This document shows, one piece after another, positions 38,048 through 47,193 of a DNA stretch of 64,000 nt. The position numbers and the translations under genes were made by a program. The notes below the pieces were generated by a model that did no database searches, was not told the DNA's origin, and saw only the letters and a list, made by a program, of their open reading frames with translations. The DNA lies in NCBI RefSeq assembly GCF_900111245.1, contig NZ_FOGO01000005.1:124001-188000 (forward strand), written 5' to 3'. How positions within the stretch are numbered: position 1 is the stretch's first letter; every line of letters begins with the position of its first letter. Source of the stretch: Streptomyces qinglanensis (GTDB taxonomy: Bacteria; Actinomycetota; Actinomycetes; Streptomycetales; Streptomycetaceae).

Positions 38048-38175
38048 CCCGGAAGGACTCCGGCAGGTCCCGGAAGGACTCCGGCAGGAGAGCCCCGGAA
38101 AGGCGCCCGAAGGACCCCGGAAAGGCCCCGGAAAGGACTCGGAAGAGCCTCGGAACGGTCTCGGAAGGTCCTCGC
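38048..38175. repeat. Degenerate short repeats between gylR and glpF
   Basis: A 20-bp unit beginning CCCGGAAGGACTCC is exactly duplicated (38048-38067 and 38069-38088). It is followed by several imperfect CCCCGGAAAGG-like units to about 38175. No coding function is apparent. Confidence 0.75.
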
Positions 38176-38330
38176 CGGCGGCCGCCCGGAGCCGCCCGGA
38201 GGCCCCCGCGCACCGTCTGGCCCTCCTGACGTGCCGAGACCCCTGCGTGGCCGCAGGATGACAGCCAGGAGTCATCGGTCACAGCCCCTTGACGGGACTC
38301 TTACGAAGGAGAAAAGTTGCCGTTCGGCGG

Positions 38331-38344
38331 TCGACATTGTCGAA
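38331..38344. promoter_or_regulatory. GylR-type operator upstream of glpF
   Basis: TCGACATTGTCGAA is identical to the core of the site before gylR. It lies 86 bp upstream of the glpF start, where repressor binding could block the glpFKD promoter. Confidence 0.65.
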
Positions 38345-38429
38345 CACCGGACGATCATCAACCGGTCCGCCCATCCCCTCGGCCTCCGGCCGGGAGGTGC
38401 CCCCATGGACAAGGACAAAGGAGTCGCGG

Positions 38430-39194
38430 GTGTCCAGCCTCGACATCTTCACGAGTGAGGTCACCGGCACGATGGTGCTGATCCTCCTCGGTGGCGGCGT
38501 GGTCGCCGCAGTCAATCTCAAGCGCTCGAAGGCGTTCGCGGCCGGCTGGGTCGCCATCGCCTTCGGCTGGGGCTTCGGGGTGCTCACCGGTGCCTACATC
38601 GCCCAGCCTTCCGGCGCCCACCTCAACCCGGCGGTCACCCTGGCGCTCGCCATCAAGGGCGACACCCCCTGGGGCGACGTCCCGCTCTACATGGGCAGCG
38701 AACTGCTGGGCGCCATCCTGGGCGCCGTGCTGGTGTGGGTCGCCTACTACAGCCAGTTCCAGGCCACGCTCCGCGAGCCGGACATGGTCGAGATGAAGCA
38801 CGCGAACCCCGGCCCCGTGCACGGCGTCTTCTTCACCTCCCCCGAGGTGCGCAACGGCCTGCTGAACTTCCTCACCGAGGTCATCGCCACCTTCGTGCTG
38901 ATCTTCGCGATCCTCACCCAGGGCCTGGTCAAGGACGCCGACGGCACCATCGGCCTCGGCCGGATGGGCGCCTTGATCACCGCGCTGGTCGTCGTCGGTA
39001 TCGGTCTCTCGCTCGGCGGACCCACGGGCTACGCCATCAACCCGGCCCGCGACCTCGGCCCCCGCCTGGCCCACGCGGTGCTGCCGCTGCCGAACAAGGG
39101 CGGCAGCGACTGGAGCTACGCCTGGGTGCCCGTGGTGGGCCCGCTGGTCGGCGCCGCCATCGCCGCGGGGCTCTACAACCTCGCATGGGCCTAG
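38430..39194 (+). CDS. glpF: Glycerol uptake facilitator (aquaglyceroporin)
   Basis: A 254-residue MIP-family channel with six hydrophobic helices and the two pore NPA motifs HLNPAVT (about 66-72) and [10 protein letters not shown] (about 205-214). The selectivity-filter Arg and the aspartate after the second NPA mark it as glycerol-permeating rather than water-only. The start is GTG 38430 ([10 protein letters not shown]) with AAAGGAG upstream. It is the first gene of glpF-glpK-glpD, 53 bp before glpK. Confidence 0.93.
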   Translation: MSSLDIFTSEVTGTMVLILLGGGVVAAVNLKRSKAFAAGWVAIAFGWGFGVLTGAYIAQPSGAHLNPAVTLALAIKGDTPWGDVPLYMGSELLGAILGAVLVWVAYYSQFQATLREPDMVEMKHANPGPVHGVFFTSPEVRNGLLNFLTEVIATFVLIFAILTQGLVKDADGTIGLGRMGALITALVVVGIGLSLGGPTGYAINPARDLGPRLAHAVLPLPNKGGSDWSYAWVPVVGPLVGAAIAAGLYNLAWA

Positions 39195-39247
39195 CGCGCC
39201 CGGCCGACCGCTGAGACGACCCGATGACGCAAGGGAGCACACACACC

Positions 39248-40792
39248 ATGAGCGAGACCCACAGCACCCACGCCTCCGCACACGGCGGCGGGCCCTTCAT
39301 AGCCGCGATCGACCAGGGCACCACCTCCAGCCGCTGCATCGTCTTCGACAAGGACGGCCGGATCGTCGCGGTCGACCAGAAGGAGCACGAGCAGATCCTG
39401 CCGAAGCCGGGCTGGGTCGAGCACGACGCGTCCGAGATCTGGACCAACGTCCAGCAGGTGGTCGCGGGCGCGCTGGAGAAGGCCGGGATCACCCGGGAGG
39501 ACGTGCTGGCCCTGGGCATCACCAACCAGCGCGAGACGACCGTCCTGTGGGAGAAGGCGACCGGCCGCCCGGTGCACAACGCCATCGTCTGGCAGGACAC
39601 CCGCACCGACGCGCTCTGCAAGGAACTGGGCCGCAACGTCGGCCAGGACCGCTTCCGCCGCGAGACCGGCCTGCCGCTGGCGTCCTACTTCGCCGGGCCG
39701 AAGATCCGCTGGCTGCTCGACAACGTCGACGGGCTGCGCGAGCGCGCCGAGAACGGCGAGATCCTCTTCGGCACCATGGACTCCTGGGTCATCTGGAACC
39801 TCACCGGCGGCCCGGACGGCGGCAAGCACGTCACCGACGTCACCAACGCCTCCCGCACCATGCTGATGAACCTGCACACCATGGCCTGGGACGAGAAGAT
39901 CTGCGCGTCCATCGGCATCCCGATGGCGCTGCTGCCCGAGATCCGCTCGTCCTCCGAGGTGTACGGCGAGGCCACCGGCGAGCTGGCGGGGCTGCCCGTC
40001 GCCTCCGCGCTGGGCGACCAGCAGGCGGCGCTGTTCGGCCAGACCTGCTTCGAGCAGGGCGAGGCCAAGTCGACCTACGGCACCGGCACCTTCCTGCTGA
40101 TGAACACCGGGCACGAGCCGGTCAACTCCTACAACGGCCTGCTCACCACGGTCGGCTACCGCATCGGTGACCAGCAGCCGGTCTTCGCGCTGGAGGGCTC
40201 CATCGCGGTCACCGGTTCGCTGGTGCAGTGGATGCGCGACCAGATGGGGCTGATCAACAGCGCGGCGGAGATCGAGACCCTGGCCAGCTCCGTCGAGGAC
40301 AACGGCGGCGCCTACTTCGTCCCGGCGTTCTCCGGCCTGTTCGCCCCGTACTGGCGCTCGGACGCGCGCGGTGTCATCGCGGGCCTGACCCGCTACGTCA
40401 CCAAGGCGCACCTGGCCCGCGCGGTGCTGGAGGCGACGGCCTGGCAGACCCGGGAGATCGTCGACGCGATGCAGAAGGACTCGGACGTCGAGCTGGCCGC
40501 GCTGAAGGTGGACGGCGGCATGACCGCCAACAACCTGCTGATGCAGACCATCTCGGACGTCCTGGACGCGCCCGTCGTGCGCCCGATGGTCGCCGAGACC
40601 ACCTGCCTCGGCGCGGCGTACGCGGCCGGTCTGGCCGTCGGCTTCTGGTCGGACACCGACGAGCTGCGGGCCAACTGGAAGCGCGCCGCGGAATGGACCC
40701 CCCGCATGGACGCAGAGACGCGTGAGCGGGAATACCGGAACTGGCTCAAGGCCGTGGAGCGGACCATGGGCTGGATCGAAGAGGAGAACTGA
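39248..40792 (+). CDS. glpK: Glycerol kinase
   Basis: A 514-residue FGGY-family kinase converting glycerol to glycerol 3-phosphate with ATP. The N-terminal phosphate loop DQGTTSSR, the substrate region [27 protein letters not shown] and the glycine-rich GDQQAALFG and [13 protein letters not shown] segments are intact. The C-terminal [15 protein letters not shown] is also present. The start is ATG 39248 with AAGGGA upstream; an ATG eight codons earlier has no ribosome site. It is separated from glpD by 5 bp. Confidence 0.96.
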   Translation: MSETHSTHASAHGGGPFIAAIDQGTTSSRCIVFDKDGRIVAVDQKEHEQILPKPGWVEHDASEIWTNVQQVVAGALEKAGITREDVLALGITNQRETTVLWEKATGRPVHNAIVWQDTRTDALCKELGRNVGQDRFRRETGLPLASYFAGPKIRWLLDNVDGLRERAENGEILFGTMDSWVIWNLTGGPDGGKHVTDVTNASRTMLMNLHTMAWDEKICASIGIPMALLPEIRSSSEVYGEATGELAGLPVASALGDQQAALFGQTCFEQGEAKSTYGTGTFLLMNTGHEPVNSYNGLLTTVGYRIGDQQPVFALEGSIAVTGSLVQWMRDQMGLINSAAEIETLASSVEDNGGAYFVPAFSGLFAPYWRSDARGVIAGLTRYVTKAHLARAVLEATAWQTREIVDAMQKDSDVELAALKVDGGMTANNLLMQTISDVLDAPVVRPMVAETTCLGAAYAAGLAVGFWSDTDELRANWKRAAEWTPRMDAETREREYRNWLKAVERTMGWIEEEN

Positions 40793-40797
40793 GAGCG

Positions 40798-42414
40798 ATG
40801 AACACCTCGCAGAGCGTCCCCACCCTCGGGACGCACCCGACTGCCGGCAGCAACCCTGGCCGCGCAGAGACCAGAGGGCTGCTCGCGAACGCGACGTACG
40901 ACCTCCTGGTCATCGGCGGCGGCATCCTGGGCACCTCGGTCGCCTGGCATGCGGCGCAGTCGGGACTGCGGGTGGCCATGGTGGACGCCGGCGACTTCGC
41001 CGGCGCCACCTCCTCCGCGTCCTCGAAGCTGGTGCACGGCGGTCTGCGCTACCTGCAGACCGGCGCGGTCAAGCTCGTCGCGGAGAACCACCACGAGCGC
41101 CGGGTGCTGGCCAAGGACGTGGCCCCGCACCTGGTCAACCCGCTCACCTTCTACCTGCCCGTCTACAAGGGCGGCCCGCACGGCGCCACCAAGCTCGGCG
41201 CGGGCGTCTTCGCCTACTCGGCGCTGTCCGCCTTCGGCGACGGCGTCGGCCGGGTGATCTCCCCGGCGAAGGCCGCCGCCGACAACCCGGCGCTGCGCAC
41301 CGACAACCTCAAGGCGGTCGCGGTCTACGGCGACCACCAGATGAACGACTCGCGGATGGCCGTGATGACCGTCCGCGCGGCCGTGGAGTCGGGCGCCGTG
41401 GTCCTCAACCACGCGGAGGTCACCGGGCTGCGCTTCACCCGGGGCCGGGTCACCGGCGCCGAGCTGCGGGACCGCACCGACGGTGCCGAGTTCGGCGTGG
41501 ACGCGCGGCTGGTGCTGAACGCGACCGGCCCGTGGGTGGACCACCTCAGGACGATGGAGGACAGCGGCGCGGCGCCCTCGATCAGGCTGTCCAAGGGCGC
41601 GCATCTGGTCCTCAAGCAGAAGTCGCCGTGGGGCGCGGCGATGGCCACGCCCATCGACAAGTACCGCATCACCTTCGCGCTGCCGTGGGAGGACCAGCTG
41701 CTGCTGGGCACCACGGACGAGGAGTACACCGGAGACCCGGCCGACGTGCGGGCGACCGAGGCCGACATCCAGCAGATCCTGGACGAGGCCGCCTTCTCGG
41801 TGCGGGACGCCGACCTGGACCGCGATCTGATGACCTACGCCTTCGCCGGGCTGCGGGTGCTGCCCGGCGGCCCCGGCGGCGTGGAGTCGGCCAAGCGGGA
41901 GACTGTCGTCACCGAGGGCCGGGGCGGGATGCTGTCGGTCGCCGGTGGCAAGTGGACCACCTACCGGCACATCGGCCGCACGGTGATGGACAAGCTGGAG
42001 AAGCTGCCCGGCGGGGCGCTCGCGGCGTCCATGGAGAGCGCGGTGCCGGTCAAGGACCTGGTGCGGCGGACGCCGCTGCCGGGGATCGCCAACCCGAACG
42101 CGGTCGCGCACCGGCTGCTGGCGGACCGGGAGCCGGGCGTGCGGATGGACCCGCTGACCGCCCGTCAGCTGGCCACGCACTACGGTTCGCTCTCCTTCGA
42201 CATCGCCCGGCTGGTCAACGAGGACCCGTCGCTGGGCGAGCGCATCCACCCCGACGGGCCGGAGATCTGGGCCCAGGTCGTCTACGCACGCGACCACGAG
42301 TGGGCCGAGACGGTGGACGACGTGGCGCGCCGCCGCACCACCCTGACGATCCGCGGCCTGGACGACGAGAAGGTCCGCGGCCGGATCGAGGAGCTGCTCG
42401 CGCAGCGCGGCTGA
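40798..42414 (+). CDS. glpD: Glycerol-3-phosphate dehydrogenase (FAD-dependent, aerobic)
   Basis: A 538-residue membrane-associated flavoenzyme oxidising glycerol 3-phosphate to dihydroxyacetone phosphate and passing electrons to quinone. The FAD-binding VIGGGILGTSVAW (about 39-51), the SSKLVHGGLRYLQ signature and the C-terminal region (RPEIWAQVVYAR-like) are present. It lies 5 bp after glpK, completing the glycerol pathway under GylR control, and ends before a strong terminator. Confidence 0.96.
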   Translation: MNTSQSVPTLGTHPTAGSNPGRAETRGLLANATYDLLVIGGGILGTSVAWHAAQSGLRVAMVDAGDFAGATSSASSKLVHGGLRYLQTGAVKLVAENHHERRVLAKDVAPHLVNPLTFYLPVYKGGPHGATKLGAGVFAYSALSAFGDGVGRVISPAKAAADNPALRTDNLKAVAVYGDHQMNDSRMAVMTVRAAVESGAVVLNHAEVTGLRFTRGRVTGAELRDRTDGAEFGVDARLVLNATGPWVDHLRTMEDSGAAPSIRLSKGAHLVLKQKSPWGAAMATPIDKYRITFALPWEDQLLLGTTDEEYTGDPADVRATEADIQQILDEAAFSVRDADLDRDLMTYAFAGLRVLPGGPGGVESAKRETVVTEGRGGMLSVAGGKWTTYRHIGRTVMDKLEKLPGGALAASMESAVPVKDLVRRTPLPGIANPNAVAHRLLADREPGVRMDPLTARQLATHYGSLSFDIARLVNEDPSLGERIHPDGPEIWAQVVYARDHEWAETVDDVARRRTTLTIRGLDDEKVRGRIEELLAQRG

Positions 42415-42446
42415 CGCCGCACTCCAGCGCACTCCAGCGCGCAGCA

Positions 42447-42481
42447 GGGGGGCGTACGCCGTTCGACGGCGTACGCCCCCC
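42447..42481. terminator. Terminator of the glpFKD operon
   Basis: Perfect 15-bp stem GGGGGGCGTACGCCG (42447-42461) with 42467-42481 and a TTCGA loop, 32 bp beyond glpD. Flanking CAGCA/TGCTG extends the pairing. Confidence 0.9.
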
Positions 42482-42612
42482 TTGCTGCTGTCCGGGCGCG
42501 ATCCGCCCCGCGCGCCGTGACGTTGTGCACATGGGATCACCAGTTCGGCAAGTTCGTAACGAGCGGGTTCCCACCGCCCGGTCGCGCGGCGCGGCGTGGC
42601 ACTGTCCTCCGC

Positions 42613-43764
42613 ATGGAAGGCGAGACGAACGCGGGCAGCGCGACGCCCGCGGCACGACCCGTGCGCCGCCGCCTGCGGATGCCGGGGCGCACCCGGGCGC
42701 GGCGGGCCGCGGGGTGGACAGCACTGGCGCTCGTGGTCCTCCTCGTCCTGCCGACCGCCGGCGCTGCGGCGGCGCTCCGCGCCTGCTACGCGGGGGAGGT
42801 GTCCGCCGAGGCGCGCTCCCGGGGCCGGGACGCACTGTGGCTGGGCCACGCCTGGGTGGACGGGCGCCGGGACGAGAAGGACCTCGCGGCACTCAAGCGG
42901 CGGACGGCGGGCACCGGCATCCGCGACCTGTACGTCCACACCGGGCCGCTGGCGCACGACGGCTCGCTGCCGAAGAAGCGGTACCCGCGTACGGAGTGGC
43001 TGCTGAAGGCCGTCGAGCGGGAACTGCCCGGAGTGCGGGTCCAGGCATGGCTCGGGGACCGGCTCGCCTACGGCCCGGACGCGGAGGGCGGCCTGCGCAC
43101 GGCCGACCCGGAGACCCGGAGCGCGGTGGTGGCGAGCGCCCGGCAGATGCTGGCGGCGGGCTTCGACGGGGTGCACTTCGACCTGGAGCCGCTGCGCTCG
43201 GAGGACACCGGCTATCTGCGGCTGCTGGAGCGGCTGCGCCCGGTGGTCCGGGCGCACGACGGGGTGCTGTCGGTCGCCGCGCACCAGATCGACCCGCTGC
43301 CGGGGCTGCACCACGTCTCGGGCAGCGTCTTCGGACACGGCAAGTGGTGGTCGCAGGAGTACTTCGGCCAGGTCGCGCGGCGGGTGGACCAGATCGCGGT
43401 GATGTCCTACGACACGGCGCTGCCCGCGGAGAGCCTGTACGGCGGCTATGTGGCGCAGCAGACGGCCCTCGCGCTGGAGGCGGCGCCCGCCCGGGTGGAC
43501 GTGCTGATGGGGCTGCCCTTCTACCACACGGACGGCATGGGCCATCACGCCGCGGCCGAGACCGCGGCCGCCGCGGTGCGCGGGGTACGGCTCGGGCTCG
43601 GCCGCGAGGACCGCGACCGTGCGCGGTTCGGCGTCGCGCTCTACGTCGACTTCGCGGCGACGGAGCAGGACTGGCGCGCCTACCGGCGCGGCTGGGGCGC
43701 GCCGGCCGCACCCGCGGGAGCACGGCACACACAGACTTCGGATGCCCAGGGGAGGCAGCGTTGA
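42613..43764 (+). CDS. Membrane-anchored or secreted glycoside hydrolase 18-like protein
   Basis: A 383-residue protein with an Arg-rich N-terminus and one hydrophobic segment (about 35-57: GWTALALVVLLVLPTAGAAAAL), acting as signal or anchor. The rest is a TIM-barrel-like domain with FDGVHFDLEP (184-193), matching the DxxDxE catalytic signature of chitinase-type GH18 enzymes with E192 as acid, and QIAVMSYDTALP at the expected later strand. The match is partial, so the substrate is unknown; it could be a glycan or a non-catalytic binder. ATG 42613 precedes the signal. Its stop overlaps the start of the next gene (TTGA). Confidence 0.72.
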   Translation: MEGETNAGSATPAARPVRRRLRMPGRTRARRAAGWTALALVVLLVLPTAGAAAALRACYAGEVSAEARSRGRDALWLGHAWVDGRRDEKDLAALKRRTAGTGIRDLYVHTGPLAHDGSLPKKRYPRTEWLLKAVERELPGVRVQAWLGDRLAYGPDAEGGLRTADPETRSAVVASARQMLAAGFDGVHFDLEPLRSEDTGYLRLLERLRPVVRAHDGVLSVAAHQIDPLPGLHHVSGSVFGHGKWWSQEYFGQVARRVDQIAVMSYDTALPAESLYGGYVAQQTALALEAAPARVDVLMGLPFYHTDGMGHHAAAETAAAAVRGVRLGLGREDRDRARFGVALYVDFAATEQDWRAYRRGWGAPAAPAGARHTQTSDAQGRQR

Positions 43765-44453
43765 CCGTCACGGACGAGGCGATCGAGAAGATCAAGGGGA
43801 TGATCGTCTCAGGGGCGCTGGGCCCCGGCGACCGGCTGCCCAGGGAGAGCGAACTGGCCACCGAGCTGGGCCTGTCGCGCAACTCGCTGCGGGAGGCGGT
43901 CCGCGCACTGGCGCTGATCCGGGTGCTCGACGTACGCCAGGGCGACGGCACCTATGTGACCAGCCTGGATCCGCAGGTGCTGCTGGCGGCGATGAGCTTC
44001 GTGGTGGATTTCCACCGCGACGACACCGTCCTGGAACTCCTGGCCGTACGCCGCATCCTGGAGCCCGCGGCCACCGCGCTGGCGGGCACCCGGATCGCGG
44101 TGGCCGAGCTGGACGCGCTGGAGTCCGAGCTGGACACGCTGGAGTCCGAGCTGGCCGCACCCGCCCCGGAGCCGTCCGTGGGACAACTGGTCGCCGCGGA
44201 CCTGGAGTTCCACCGGCGCATCGCGGCCGCCTCCGGCAACTCCGTACTGGGCTCGCTGCTGGACGGCCTGTCCGGCCCGCACACCCGGGCCCGGGTCTGG
44301 CAGGGGCTGACCCGGCAGGACGCGGTCAGCCGCACCTTGCACGAACACCGGCAGATCCTGGCGGCCCTGCGTACCGGCGACGCGGAGGCGGCACGCTCCT
44401 GGTCGACCGTGCACATCGCGGGCGTGGAGCAGTGGCTTCGCTCGGCGCTGTGA
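43761..44453 (+). CDS. FadR-subfamily GntR regulator (FCD domain)
   Basis: A 230-residue regulator. The N-terminal winged helix (AIEKIKGMIVSGALGPGDRLPRES, LGLSRNSLREAVRAL) is followed by an all-helical FCD effector domain with metal-binding-type residues (DLEFHRRIAAASGN ... LHEHRQIL ... VHIAGVEQW). The start is an unusual TTG at 43761 with GGGGAGG six bases upstream; it overlaps the previous stop codon by 4 bp, so the two genes are coupled. The ligand is unknown. A duplicated LDALESELDTLESEL heptad lies near residues 118-132. Confidence 0.85.
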   Translation: MTVTDEAIEKIKGMIVSGALGPGDRLPRESELATELGLSRNSLREAVRALALIRVLDVRQGDGTYVTSLDPQVLLAAMSFVVDFHRDDTVLELLAVRRILEPAATALAGTRIAVAELDALESELDTLESELAAPAPEPSVGQLVAADLEFHRRIAAASGNSVLGSLLDGLSGPHTRARVWQGLTRQDAVSRTLHEHRQILAALRTGDAEAARSWSTVHIAGVEQWLRSAL

Positions 44454-44668
44454 CACCGGACACCGCCGCCTCCCCGGGACCGGTGCGGCCCCGGGACCTG
44501 CCGGGTCCGGCGGGCTGCGGGTCCGGATCGGGGGCGTGCGGGGGCTGCGGGACGCGTGCTCGCACGCCGTAGGCTGGGCCTCGCACGAAACGGCCGGCGG
44601 CGGTCCGGGAAACGGAGTCCGCAGCGGTATCGCCGGCCGCAGGCGACAGCGAGCTGAGGAGGCACTGG

Positions 44669-45655
44669 GTGATCGAGCTGGAGGGGGTTCCCGAGCTGGT
44701 CGACCCAGTCATGGTGGCCGCGTTCGAGGGGTGGAACGACGCGGGCGACGCCGCGTCCGGCGCGGTCGCGCACCTGGAACGGGAGTGGAAGGGCGAGGTG
44801 TTCGCCGCGCTGGACGCGGAGGACTACTACGACTTCCAGGTGAACCGCCCGCAGGTCTTCCTGGAGGACGGTGTCCGCAAGGTCACCTGGCCCACCACGC
44901 GGCTGTCCGTCGTCCGGGTCGAGGACGCGGACGGCAAAGGCAGGCGGCGCGACCTGGTCCTGGTGCGCGGCATCGAACCGAGCATGCGGTGGCGCTCGTT
45001 CTGCAACGAGATCCTGGGGTTCGCGCACGAGCTGGGGGTCGAGCTCGTGGTGGTGCTGGGCTCCCTCCTCGGTGACACTCCGCACACCCGGCCGGTCCCG
45101 GTCACCGGGGTGACCTCGGACTCCGACCTGGCCCGCACCATGAACCTGGAGGAATCCCGCTACGAGGGGCCGACCGGGATCGTCGGCATCCTCCAGGAAG
45201 CCTGCACCCATGCGGGCGTGCCGGCGGCCAGTCTGTGGGCGGCCGTACCGCACTACGTCTCCCAGCCGCCCAACCCCAAGGCGACGCTCGCCCTGCTCAA
45301 CCGGCTGGAGGACCTGCTGGGGGTGCGCGTCCCGATGGGTGAACTGACCGAGGACGCCCGGGCCTGGCAGATCGGTGTCGACCAGCTCGCGGCGGAGGAC
45401 AGCGAGGTGGCCGAGTACGTCCAGTCGCTGGAAGAGGCCCGGGACACGGCCGAACTGCCGGAAGCCTCGGGAGAGGCCATCGCCAAGGAGTTCGAGCGCT
45501 ACCTGCGGCACCGCGACGGTTCCGGCTCCGCCGACGGCGGCTCGGTGCCCGGCACGTCCCCCTCGCTGCGGGACCCGGGGCACCAGCCCCCTCCCCCGCC
45601 GCCCAAGCCCGGCGGCGAGCCGCCGCGGCCCGGTGAGCCGGACGAGGAGGAGTGA
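44669..45655 (+). CDS. PAC2-family protein (proteasome-assembly-chaperone-like)
   Basis: A 328-residue protein of the PAC2 family. It has an N-terminal LVDPVMVAAFEGWNDAGDAASGAVAHL segment and VEDADG, LVLVRGIEPSMRWRSF and GSLLGDTPHTRPVPVTG segments typical of actinobacterial members. The last 45 residues are proline/glycine-rich. PAC2 domains help assemble the eukaryotic 20S proteasome, but the bacterial role is not established. The start is GTG 44669 with GAGGAGG upstream. It converges on mshC with a bidirectional hairpin between. Its occurrence near mshC is, from memory, common in actinobacteria. Confidence 0.88.
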   Translation: MIELEGVPELVDPVMVAAFEGWNDAGDAASGAVAHLEREWKGEVFAALDAEDYYDFQVNRPQVFLEDGVRKVTWPTTRLSVVRVEDADGKGRRRDLVLVRGIEPSMRWRSFCNEILGFAHELGVELVVVLGSLLGDTPHTRPVPVTGVTSDSDLARTMNLEESRYEGPTGIVGILQEACTHAGVPAASLWAAVPHYVSQPPNPKATLALLNRLEDLLGVRVPMGELTEDARAWQIGVDQLAAEDSEVAEYVQSLEEARDTAELPEASGEAIAKEFERYLRHRDGSGSADGGSVPGTSPSLRDPGHQPPPPPPKPGGEPPRPGEPDEEE

Positions 45656-45697
45656 CCGGCGGGCCGTCGCGGCGCCGCACGGCCCGGAGGTGACGGG

Positions 45698-45725
45698 CCT
45701 CCCGGCCGCGGGATCGGCCGGGAGG
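45698..45725. terminator. Bidirectional hairpin between the PAC2 gene and mshC
   Basis: Perfect 10-bp stem CCTCCCGGCC (45698-45707) with 45716-45725 and an 8-base loop. It lies between converging stop codons. Confidence 0.8.
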
Positions 45726-45742
45726 CGGGAAACAGCGGACGG

Positions 45743-46972
45743 TTACAGCGCGACGCCCAGCAGCGCGTCGACCGTGCGGGAGACCAGTCCGGGAGCGCCC
45801 TCGTCGGTGCCGCCCCGTTCGGCCTGCTGCTCGGCCCACGCGTCGACGGCGGCCAGCGCGGCGGGAGCGTCGAGGTCGTCCGCGAGCGCGGTCCGTACCG
45901 CCTCCAGCATGGCCTCGGCGGGCGGGCCGTCCGGCCGCGAGACGGCCGAACGCCAGCGGTCGAGACGCTGCTGCGCCGCCTCCAGCACCGCGTCGGTGTA
46001 CTCCCAGTCGGCGCGGTAGTGGTGCGCCAGCAGGGTGAGCCGGATGACGGCCGGATCGACGCCGTCCTTCCGCAGCTTCGAGACGAAGACGAGGTTGCCC
46101 TTCGACTTGGACATCTTCTCGCCGTTCAGCGCGACCATCCCCGCGTGCACATAGCAGCGCGCGAAGGGGAACTCGCCGGTCAGCGCCTGTGCGTGGGAGG
46201 CGCCCATCTCGTGGTGCGGGAAGGCCAGATCGGATCCGCCGCCCTGGACGTCGAAGCCCATGCCCAGGTGTTCGAGCGCGATCGCCACGCACTCGATGTG
46301 CCAGCCGGGCCGTCCGGGGCCCAGCGTGCCGCCGTCCCAGTGGGGTTCGCCCTCCCGGGCCGCCGTCCACAGTTGCGGGTCGAGGGGGTTCTTCTTACCG
46401 GGGCGCTCGGGGTCGCCGCCGCGCTCGGCGGACAGCAGCCGCATCGTTTCTGCGTCGTAGTGCGAGACGGTTCCGAAGTGGGCGTCGGACTCGACCGAGA
46501 AGTAGATGTCGCCGTCGAGTTCGTAGGCGGCACCCATGTCCCGCAGCCGCTCGACCAGCGGCACGATGTGCGGGATGGACTCCACGGCGCCGATGTAGTG
46601 CTTCGGCGGCAGCATCCGCAGGGCCGTCATGTCCTCGCGGAACAGCGCGGTCTCGCGCTCCGCGAGCGCCGTCCAGTCGATGTTCGTCGCGGCCGCCCGC
46701 TCCAGGAGTGGATCGTCCACGTCGGTGACGTTCTGTATGTAGTGCACCTGGCGCTTGGTGTCGAGCCACACGCGCTGTACGAGGTCGAACGCGTTGTAGG
46801 TCGCCGCGTGTCCGAGGTGGGTGGCGTCGTAGGGGGTGATGCCACACACGTAGAGGCGGGCGACAGGACCGGGGGTGAGGGTCACTCGGCCACCGGTCGC
46901 GGTGTCGTGGATGTCGAGGTCGCGGCCCTGTCCAGGCAGGACGGGGACCTCGGTAGCGGGCCAGGCATGCAT
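45743..46972 (-). CDS. mshC: Mycothiol ligase MshC (cysteine:GlcN-Ins ligase)
   Basis: A 409-residue enzyme that joins cysteine to GlcN-Ins with ATP, the penultimate step of mycothiol synthesis. It is derived from cysteinyl-tRNA synthetase: the zinc/cysteine pocket [21 protein letters not shown] contains the HIGH-like THLGH. The second zinc-site region is [25 protein letters not shown] is conserved, and the KMSKSKGNL loop is intact. The anticodon-binding extension of true CysS is missing, as expected for MshC. The ATG at 46972 begins [10 protein letters not shown], the usual N-terminus. Confidence 0.96.
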   Translation of the reverse strand: MHAWPATEVPVLPGQGRDLDIHDTATGGRVTLTPGPVARLYVCGITPYDATHLGHAATYNAFDLVQRVWLDTKRQVHYIQNVTDVDDPLLERAAATNIDWTALAERETALFREDMTALRMLPPKHYIGAVESIPHIVPLVERLRDMGAAYELDGDIYFSVESDAHFGTVSHYDAETMRLLSAERGGDPERPGKKNPLDPQLWTAAREGEPHWDGGTLGPGRPGWHIECVAIALEHLGMGFDVQGGGSDLAFPHHEMGASHAQALTGEFPFARCYVHAGMVALNGEKMSKSKGNLVFVSKLRKDGVDPAVIRLTLLAHHYRADWEYTDAVLEAAQQRLDRWRSAVSRPDGPPAEAMLEAVRTALADDLDAPAALAAVDAWAEQQAERGGTDEGAPGLVSRTVDALLGVAL

Positions 46973-47086
46973 GCCTTGAGCCTAACCCGGACTGGTGTTC
47001 CGTATCCGTCCGGATGGACGCCGTTCGAGGCCGGCAGGCCCACAGACCCGTCCCGGGCTCGCACAACTGTCCGAGGGTCGGGTGCG

Positions 47087-47190
47087 GCCGGACTCCGGAG
47101 CCGGAGGGCAACCGGACTCCGGGGGCCGGAGCGGGCGGACTCCGGGGGCCGAAGCGGCGGACTCCAGGGGGCCGGAGCGCGGGCGGCCGG
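47087..47190. repeat. Short imperfect GC-rich repeats upstream of mshC
   Basis: Four imperfect copies of a CGGACTCCGGGGGCCGGAGC-like unit, period about 25, between the mshC start and the stop of the SCO1664-type gene. Individual units are self-complementary (CTCCGG...CCGGAG), so they could also form hairpins that act as a terminator. Confidence 0.7.
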
Positions 47191-47193
47191 AGG

